Shown one piece after another: positions 5,856 through 11,171 of a stretch of DNA of 11,171 nt. The stretch spans positions 1 to 11,171 of the forward strand of contig JALUYN010000415.1 of NCBI GenBank assembly GCA_027012915.1, in the 5' to 3' direction. The DNA comes from Cellvibrionaceae bacterium (lineage in GTDB: Bacteria > Pseudomonadota > Gammaproteobacteria > Pseudomonadales > Cellvibrionaceae). Position 1 is the stretch's first letter. Every line of letters begins with the position of its first letter. Made by a program: the position numbers and the translations under genes. A model generated the notes under the pieces. The model was not told the origin of the DNA and made no database searches. It worked only from the letters and a program-made list of their open reading frames with translations.

Positions 5856-7385
5856 TCAGGCCAATTCTTCGCGCAGTTTAAACTTGAGTACCTTGCCGGC
5901 TGGATTTCGCGGCAGGGCTTCAACCTGATGTAAACGAATCGGCAACTTATAGCGAGCCAGCTTGCCATCGGCAAACTCTCGCAATTGCTCCAGAGTCAGG
6001 CTTGCGCCGCTGTTCAGAGCGACGACCGCCGTGACGGCTTCACCCCACTTTTCATCGGGCAGCCCAATAATGGCGACTTCGGCGATGGCTTCGTGCTCGA
6101 AGAGGATGCTTTCAACTTCGGCGGGATACACATTTTCACCACCACTGATCACCATATCTTTAACGCGATCACTGATGAACAAAAAGCCATCCGCATCCAG
6201 ATAGCCGGCATCACCAGTGTGAAACCAGCCTTTTTCATCGATGGCTTCTGCGGTTGCCTCCGGACGATTCCAGTAGCCCTTCATAACGTTGGGGCCTTTG
6301 TAGATAATCTCCCCCACTTCACCGGCGGGAACAGAGTTACCGTGGGCATCCACAACGCGAATTTCGCCAAACAAGCCTGGCTTACCCGCCGAGCCCAGCT
6401 TCTCGTCGGTGTACTGCGCCATAAGAAACGACACCAGAGGCGAGGTTTCAGTAAGACCGTAGCCTTGATTCAAAGCGACATCACGCCCGTTGTAGACTTC
6501 CAGAAGCGACTTTGGAACTGGCGCTCCGCCTACGAGGATCATGCGCAAGCTGGACAAATCACTGGCATCAAATTCAGGCCGCTGGGACATAAACAGCAAC
6601 ATCGCAGGCGCCGCGAACATAGTGGTTACACCATGCTCGGCAATATCGGCCAGGGCTTTTTCGGGATCAAAGCTGCGCATAATCAGCAAACAGGCTCCCG
6701 CCTGCATAGGGCCAATAGTGGTTATATTGAGGCCGCCGATATGAAACAGGGGCGCACACACCAGAGAGATGTCGTCAGACGCTGCGGGCAGGGCAAACGC
6801 TGCCTGCATGTTATTCCACATGATATTGCCGTGAGTCAGCATCGCACCTTTGGGACGACCCGTGGTACCCGAGGTGTACATGATGATGGCAACGTCCTGC
6901 TGCGACGTTTCTACCAGATCCACAAGCGGGGCTGTTTCAGCAATGATTGCTTCCAGCCCTTCCCAATCGGTTTGGGGCGTTTCTGATGCGATATAACGTA
7001 CGCAACATAAGCGCTCACGCACTGAAGCAATCACTGGCAGCAACTGATCGTCGGCAACCAGCGTGTGAACACCGGCATCGTTGATGATAAACGTCAGTTC
7101 TTCACCCGTGAGACGGAAATTGAGGGGTACAAAAATGGCACCGAGACTTTGTGCCGCCATCATGGTTTCCAGAAAGTTGGGGTGATTTAACCCTACAAAA
7201 CCGACCCTATCGCCGACACAAACGCCATTGTCTCTCAATGATTGGGCGATGCGCCGCACGCGCGCGTCCATTTCAGAAAAGCTGCGTTCAATGCCTTCAA
7301 AGATATAAGCGCGATTGCCTGGATCCAGTTGCGCTCGTTTGAGAATACTACCAGCTACATTGTAATTCACAGAAGGTGTGTGCAT
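5856..7385 (-). CDS. AMP-forming acyl-CoA synthetase (class I adenylate-forming)
   Basis: 509 residues, the full length for this family. It activates a carboxylic acid, probably a fatty or terpenoid acid, with ATP to an acyl-adenylate and then the CoA thioester. Motifs in order: P-loop YTSGTTGRPKG (170-180), QGYGLTET (307-314), WFHTGD with D392, the hinge region SDRVKDMVISGGENVYPAEV (405-424), and the catalytic lysine K498 in NPAGKVLK. No signal peptide. The ATG at 7385 has GGAG about eight bases upstream. Substrate cannot be read from sequence. FadD/AtuH-like roles fit the nearby AtuA and carboxylase genes, but a patatin gene on the opposite strand lies between. It is divergent from the patatin gene, with about 500 bases between them. 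Confidence 0.93.
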   Translation of the reverse strand: MHTPSVNYNVAGSILKRAQLDPGNRAYIFEGIERSFSEMDARVRRIAQSLRDNGVCVGDRVGFVGLNHPNFLETMMAAQSLGAIFVPLNFRLTGEELTFIINDAGVHTLVADDQLLPVIASVRERLCCVRYIASETPQTDWEGLEAIIAETAPLVDLVETSQQDVAIIMYTSGTTGRPKGAMLTHGNIMWNNMQAAFALPAASDDISLVCAPLFHIGGLNITTIGPMQAGACLLIMRSFDPEKALADIAEHGVTTMFAAPAMLLFMSQRPEFDASDLSSLRMILVGGAPVPKSLLEVYNGRDVALNQGYGLTETSPLVSFLMAQYTDEKLGSAGKPGLFGEIRVVDAHGNSVPAGEVGEIIYKGPNVMKGYWNRPEATAEAIDEKGWFHTGDAGYLDADGFLFISDRVKDMVISGGENVYPAEVESILFEHEAIAEVAIIGLPDEKWGEAVTAVVALNSGASLTLEQLREFADGKLARYKLPIRLHQVEALPRNPAGKVLKFKLREELA

Positions 7386-7889
7386 TACGAATCTCCACTC
7401 TTTATTTGTTGCGTTATTATCAATTTATGATTCATTTTTTTGGTTATATTCGGACAGCTTTAGACTACTTGAATTCACTCGGTGTTAACACTATTTCGGT
7501 ATTCGGATAATTAAAAAATCATCATTTCCCTGCCATCAGGCTCCCCTTATATGAGTGCATTTGTCTTCAAAAACCAGCGTTGGAATAACCGAAATTGAGC
7601 CCTCACTCGCTCTCGTCATTCCCTCGCAGGCGCACTGTTGTCCGGGGACAAATAAATTCCGTCATTGCTACAGGTTTTTGCTCCTGCAAAACCTGCATAC
7701 ATACTATCCATGGCAATAAGCCGCATAGCGGCGTGGCAATCTCTTCACCGTTTGCAAGAGAGAACACAAACTCACGGCGTCAAAAACATCCTCAAAAGGA
7801 TAAATCGCTGACTATGGCTTACAGTTAATCCTGCCGACAGGATCGTCAACGGCACTACTCGTCAATAGCCATGGAAAAGGAGAATAGAC
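7386..7889. promoter_or_regulatory. Divergent intergenic region between acyl-CoA synthetase and patatin genes
   Basis: 504 bases expected to hold promoters for both directions. An AT-rich part (7400-7520) contains a perfect 10-bp palindrome GTGTTAACAC (7482-7491) and two direct TATTCGGA octamers (7447-7454, 7500-7507), possible regulator sites. The patatin-proximal part is structured: CAGGTTTT/AAAACCTG (7671-7695), GCCGC-ATA-GCGGC (7720-7732) and ATCCTG-CCGA-CAGGAT (7828-7843). The long structured leader is compatible with an RNA-level control element, but I cannot match it to a known riboswitch. An open frame at 7595-7828 lacks a ribosome site and protein character. Confidence 0.5.
7482..7491. 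promoter_or_regulatory. Palindrome GTGTTAACAC, candidate operator
   Basis: Perfect 10-base dyad about 97 bases upstream of the acyl-CoA synthetase start. It fits a dimeric repressor site in position and symmetry; no regulator gene is visible in the window, and a chance origin cannot be excluded. Confidence 0.35.
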
Positions 7890-8792
7890 ATGGAAACCCG
7901 TTATATTCTAAGTTGTGATGGTGGTGGTATTCGCGGTGCAGCCAGTGCCGCTTTTTTGGAAAAGCTTGAAACGGAATTGGGCATTGATCTGGTGGACACA
8001 TTCGACTTGTTTGCCGGCACCTCCACCGGAGCCATCATCGTCGCCGGTATCGCCGGCAAGGGATGGAGCGCCCGAGAAGTAGGCGAACTCTATAATTATC
8101 AGAATGCCAATACGATTTTCGATAAGAGCGTATGGGACAAGATGCTTGGCGTGGTGCAAACCGAACCCAAGTACGACGGCAAAGGTAAGAGACGCCTGTT
8201 GAATAAAAACCTCGGCGTCACCAAGTTGTCGAATGCCAAGAAACCCGTACTGATGGTGACCTACGATGTGGAGAAACGTCGCTCCCGCGTTCTTAAATCC
8301 TTTAAGGCTGGCAGTTTCAAACCGGGCACCATAACTCTCGCCGAAGCCGCCGACGCCTCCAGCGCCGCCCCCACCTATTTTCCCACGGTAAAAGTTGGCA
8401 ACAGCTGGCTAATTGACGGAGGAGTCATTGCCAACAACCCCGCGCTGTGCGCCTACGCCGAAGCCATGAAATTGTTTCCCGGTGACGAGATTCGCATGCT
8501 TTCAGTGGGCACCGGGCACCGTACGCGGGTTATTAGTGGGAAAGACTCACAGAAATTCGGAGCTCTGGAGTGGATGCGCCATGATCTGATGGGCATCGTC
8601 ATGGATGAATCAGTGGTGGAATATCAAATGAGCGTGATTCTCGAGGATAACTATCTGCGCGTCACCTCGGACCTCGAAGAGGTCAGTGATGATATGGACA
8701 ACACCAGCCGCCAGAATTTGAGAGATCTCAAAGCGTTGGGCGAATCCTGGTTTGATAATAATCGGCAACAACTGGAACAGTTTTTCGCCTGA
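7890..8792 (+). CDS. Patatin-like phospholipase / acyl hydrolase
   Basis: 300 residues. It hydrolyses acyl esters of lipids with a Ser-Asp dyad. Seen: glycine-rich oxyanion loop DGGGIRG (10-16), nucleophile elbow GTSTG with S45 (43-47), and the catalytic DGG at D176 followed by VIANNP. The N-terminus begins directly with the first beta strand, so it has no signal peptide and is likely cytoplasmic or injected/peripheral. The start has a strong AAGGAG seven bases upstream. No nucleotidyltransferase, NucC or other CBASS gene is next to it, so a CapV-type defence role is not supported. A metabolic lipase role next to an acyl-CoA synthetase fits better but is inference. It is the only plus-strand gene and is convergent with the AtuA gene. 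Confidence 0.93.
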   Translation: METRYILSCDGGGIRGAASAAFLEKLETELGIDLVDTFDLFAGTSTGAIIVAGIAGKGWSAREVGELYNYQNANTIFDKSVWDKMLGVVQTEPKYDGKGKRRLLNKNLGVTKLSNAKKPVLMVTYDVEKRRSRVLKSFKAGSFKPGTITLAEAADASSAAPTYFPTVKVGNSWLIDGGVIANNPALCAYAEAMKLFPGDEIRMLSVGTGHRTRVISGKDSQKFGALEWMRHDLMGIVMDESVVEYQMSVILEDNYLRVTSDLEEVSDDMDNTSRQNLRDLKALGESWFDNNRQQLEQFFA

Positions 8793-8814
8793 TTCGCATA
8801 AACTGCATAATCGG

Positions 8815-8844
8815 GGGGCGGAGTAGGTTATCTACTCCCGCCCC
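8815..8844. terminator. GC-rich hairpin between convergent genes
   Basis: GGGGCG-GAGTAG, loop GTTAT, CTACTC, one bulged C, CGCCCC: 12 pairs. It lies in the 68-base gap between the patatin and AtuA stop codons. There is no clear T-run on either side, so it may act as a weak bidirectional stop or as RNA 3'-end protection. Confidence 0.6.
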
Positions 8845-8860
8845 TACTTCCTGCTCAAGG

Positions 8861-10636
8861 CTACAGAAGTGATTTAGGCACACTGATGGTTTTGGACAGC
8901 AACATTTGCCCCATAGCTTTACCCTGATTGTCCACCAACAGCGAAGCTGTACCGCCGCCGCCCAGAGCTTCGGTCATAAAGAAGTTAAAGGCATTAAAGC
9001 CTGGCAACTCATAGCGAGTAACATCGCCCTTAACCTGGTGTGCAAAGTACTCGGCTACGGCTTCGGCAGTCAGCTGCTCGTAAAGGTACGGCAGGTACTC
9101 GGGCTTGCGAGCAATAATACCAATGTTGGCGTTATCACCTTTATCGCCACTGCGAGCATAGGCCAATTGTTCCAGAATAACGTCAACGCGCTCTTCTTCT
9201 GAGTCCGTTGCCGTCACATTAAAGTGCTCGCCTGGTACTGCATCCGATGCCACATCAGTATCGTAGGTTTTGTCTACGATCACTTCGCTGCCCAGCTGTA
9301 CTTTAACCGGCACTTCCGCTTTGTTAACCAGAGTTGAATGCACACGCATCAACGGAGTTGGACGCGTACGACCAGCACCAAAGCCACTCATACCCGGGCT
9401 CGCTGACGTGGCCAGGTAGGCCATTTCGTGAGACGCAAACTTCAGAGCATCCGGATTGTCGTGATGCAGACCAAATTTGGCCATCACCTCACGGGTATCC
9501 CCGGTGCGGGCATGTGGGCCATAGGTTTCTTCCGCGCCAATGATTTCAATAGACACATCGCGGTAGTCACCCCACCCCTTGTCTTCAAACACGCGACGGG
9601 TGCGTTTTACCCAGGCATTCATACTGGTGCGTGCTTTCTCCACACCGCGCAAGCCGCCCATAAACACGCTGCTGGCCAACTTAAAGCCATCCACATAGGT
9701 GGCACAGACTTTATATTGCTCTCCAGGTGCGCGCCCCTTGGCGCCGGACACGCGCAATCGATCCTTGCCCACTTCCTCGAGTTTTACGGATGTCCAATCA
9801 CAAGCCACATCCGGCAACAGGTAGTTGGCGGGGTCGCCAATTTCGTAAACGATTTGTTCGGCAACGGTGCCGGTATTTACCAGACCACCTGTTTCAGGCG
9901 GTATCTCAACCACAAAGCTGCCATCTGCAGAAACCTCTGCCACCGGGTAACTCATATTGGAAAAGTCTGGCACAAGGTGCCAGTCGGTGAAGTTACCGCC
10001 GGTACACTGAGCGCCGCACTCGAGAACATGTCCACAAATGGCTGCTTGAGACAGCTTGTCATACTCGTCATTGTTCCACTGGAACTCATGCATAATCGGT
10101 GCAATGACAACCGCGCTGTCCACCACGCGACCGGTAACCACTACGTCGGCACCAGCGGCCAGAGCATCGGCTATGGGTTTCGCCCCCAGATAGGCATTGA
10201 TGCTGGCGAGTTTCTTCGGCAGCGCTTCACCCGTTTGATTCTCTGGCATATTGCCCTGAAACTCTTCAACGCGATCGGCGAGATTGTCGCCATAGACACC
10301 AGCGATTTTCAGATTTAGGCCCTTAGCTTCACAGAGCTTTTCCAAACCGGAAATACAACCGGGTACATTGACACCGCCGGCATTGGCAATCACCTTGATG
10401 CCTTTCTTGGCGCAATCAGCCAACACGTCATTCATGGCGACGGTTACAAAATCGATGGCGTAACCGAGGCGCTCATCCTTGGCTTTGGCCTTCCCCAGAA
10501 TTGCCATGGTGACTTCCGCCAGGTAGTCAAATACCAGGTAATCGATGTCTCCCTTTTCCACCAATTGGCGCGCAGCCAGTTGGCTGTCGCCATAGAAAGC
10601 CGATGCGCAGCCGATGCGTACTTTTTTATCGCTCAT
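8861..10636 (-). CDS. atuA: AtuA-family protein (DUF1446), acyclic terpene utilisation type
   Basis: 591 residues. The N-terminal AtuA domain (about 6-455) starts RIGCASAFYGDS and contains TGRVVDSA and SPGMSGFGAGR. The C-terminal AtuA-like ferredoxin-fold domain (about 485-591) carries ARSGDKGDNANIGI (494-507) and a glycine-rich FFMTEALGGGG. In Pseudomonas the founding gene is needed for growth on citronellol and geraniol, but its exact reaction is not settled. Homologues commonly sit beside acyl-CoA carboxylase genes, as here: the biotinyl end of such a subunit lies 125 bases upstream on the same strand. GGAGAG precedes the ATG by five bases. Family is certain; substrate could be a terpenoid acid or another branched acyl-CoA, so the symbol is by similarity. 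Confidence 0.92.
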   Translation of the reverse strand: MSDKKVRIGCASAFYGDSQLAARQLVEKGDIDYLVFDYLAEVTMAILGKAKAKDERLGYAIDFVTVAMNDVLADCAKKGIKVIANAGGVNVPGCISGLEKLCEAKGLNLKIAGVYGDNLADRVEEFQGNMPENQTGEALPKKLASINAYLGAKPIADALAAGADVVVTGRVVDSAVVIAPIMHEFQWNNDEYDKLSQAAICGHVLECGAQCTGGNFTDWHLVPDFSNMSYPVAEVSADGSFVVEIPPETGGLVNTGTVAEQIVYEIGDPANYLLPDVACDWTSVKLEEVGKDRLRVSGAKGRAPGEQYKVCATYVDGFKLASSVFMGGLRGVEKARTSMNAWVKRTRRVFEDKGWGDYRDVSIEIIGAEETYGPHARTGDTREVMAKFGLHHDNPDALKFASHEMAYLATSASPGMSGFGAGRTRPTPLMRVHSTLVNKAEVPVKVQLGSEVIVDKTYDTDVASDAVPGEHFNVTATDSEEERVDVILEQLAYARSGDKGDNANIGIIARKPEYLPYLYEQLTAEAVAEYFAHQVKGDVTRYELPGFNAFNFFMTEALGGGGTASLLVDNQGKAMGQMLLSKTISVPKSLL

Positions 10637-10725
10637 TATTTCTCTCCATGCAATCGCAAATCGCCCTTAGGTTTTCTGGCGCGACGCGCCACATAAGTAT
10701 CTGAAGGGCAATAGCTAACAACAGT

Positions 10726-10752
10726 GTCGGCTATCGCTTTGCTCTAGCCGAC
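10726..10752 (-). other. Hairpin between carboxylase and AtuA genes
   Basis: GTCGGCTA and TAGCCGAC pair perfectly (8 bp, 11-base loop), starting 9 bases after the carboxylase stop. A second short palindrome TGGCGC-GAC-GCGCCA lies at 10677-10691. Neither is followed by a strong T-run, so read-through into the AtuA gene is likely. They may tune relative expression or be processing sites. Confidence 0.5.
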
Positions 10753-10761
10753 CTAGGGTAC

Positions 10762-11171
10762 TTATTCTGCGGGCTCGACTACGGCTAGCAGCTGCTTGCT
10801 TTTCACTTGCTGGCCAGCGGCACAGCTAATGCTCTGTACCACACCGGCAACGCCTGCTTTGAGCGGATGCTCCATTTTCATGGCTTCCAGTACGATCAGG
10901 GTTTGACCGGCTTCCACGGTGTCGCCCTCGCTGACCATAACTTCAACAATGGCACCGTCCATAGAGGCTTTGATCTGACCACTGCCAGCACCACCGGCCG
11001 CATCCGCAGGCTTGTGAGTAATATCTTCCAGAACGAAGTGACCATAGCCATCGTCGATAAACAATTGCTTGTGATCCAGGGCATAGGCCAGAGTCTCGCG
11101 GACGCCATTGAGTACCACAGTGGCGCTGTTGTCAGAGAGTGACAACAACTCGATGTCGGTAGACTCTTCAC
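10762..11171 (-). CDS. Acyl-CoA carboxylase alpha subunit, biotinyl C-terminus (partial)
   Basis: Open from the right edge to a TAA at 10764-10762: 135 whole codons. The end of a carboxylase subunit linker region (DHKQLFIDDGYGHFVLED) is followed by an Ala/Gly-rich hinge (PADAAGGAGSG) and a biotinyl domain of about 70 residues. The biotin-accepting motif EAMKMEH has its modified lysine encoded at 10878-10876. This is the carrier part of a subunit that also contains biotin carboxylase, as in methylcrotonyl-, geranyl- or propionyl-CoA carboxylases. The partner AtuA gene downstream favours a geranyl-CoA carboxylase (AtuF-like) or a related branched-acyl enzyme, but the specificity-defining beta subunit is outside the window. 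The internal TTG at 11148 is not the real start. Confidence 0.92.
   Translation of the reverse strand, partial: EESTDIELLSLSDNSATVVLNGVRETLAYALDHKQLFIDDGYGHFVLEDITHKPADAAGGAGSGQIKASMDGAIVEVMVSEGDTVEAGQTLIVLEAMKMEHPLKAGVAGVVQSISCAAGQQVKSKQLLAVVEPAE

Noticed and set aside
7595..7828. 77-codon plus-strand frame upstream of the patatin gene
   Set aside because: No ribosome site, low-complexity Ser/Arg-rich composition, and it overlaps the stem-loops of the leader.
7890..8792. Patatin as a CapV-type CBASS effector
   Set aside because: No cyclic nucleotide synthase, ubiquitin-like or accessory defence gene is adjacent; neighbours are metabolic.
9428..10318. 296-codon plus-strand frame opposite the AtuA gene
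   Set aside because: Long antisense frame explained by the codon composition of the strongly recognised AtuA gene; no ribosome site or family.

Overview
The window looks like a chromosomal segment of a Gram-negative, aerobic, probably marine or environmental gammaproteobacterium. I infer this from an exported catalase-peroxidase, an IS3-family insertion sequence, AtuA and acyl-CoA carboxylase genes of a branched or terpenoid acid catabolism type, and Gram-negative-like ribosome binding sites. The species is not recognisable. Apart from one patatin gene, every recognisable gene is on the minus strand.

Layout, left to right. (1) 1-832: the first 277 codons of a katG catalase-peroxidase with a Sec signal peptide, cut by the window edge. 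A short dyad and a palindromic repeat element (copy 1, about 874-1030) lie just upstream of it. (2) 1168-1290: the last 40 codons of a LysR-family regulator. Its 5' part is replaced by a complete IS3-family element (1291-2522; orfA, orfB, slippery A7 site, 26-bp inverted ends). The IS has no matching target duplication, and the rest of the LysR gene is not on its other side. (3) 2523-3352: a small two-helix membrane protein gene, then roughly 430 bp of apparent non-coding DNA with two REP-like direct repeats and stem-loops, ending in a strong hairpin terminator. (4) 3353-5511, read right to left: an unrecognised 167-aa protein, an alpha-helical repeat protein whose start overlaps it by 8 bp, and a metaxin/FAXC-like glutathione S-transferase. 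They are closely packed and end at that terminator. (5) 5581-5851: copy 2 of the repeat element (271 bp, 35-bp terminal inverted repeats), between that module and an AMP-forming acyl-CoA synthetase (5856-7385). (6) 7386-7889: a structured divergent intergenic region, then a patatin-like lipase on the plus strand (7890-8792). (7) 8861-11171: an AtuA-family gene, preceded on its strand by the biotinyl end of an acyl-CoA carboxylase alpha subunit.

Working model (inference): the right half handles acyl-CoA chemistry. Patatin could release fatty acids, the synthetase could activate them, and the carboxylase plus AtuA resemble parts of the acyclic terpene/geranyl-CoA (Atu) pathway. The left half is an oxidative-stress gene next to a mobile-element scar. 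The least described parts are the coupled pair at 4095-5511 with its GST, and the MITE-like repeat family present in two size classes.
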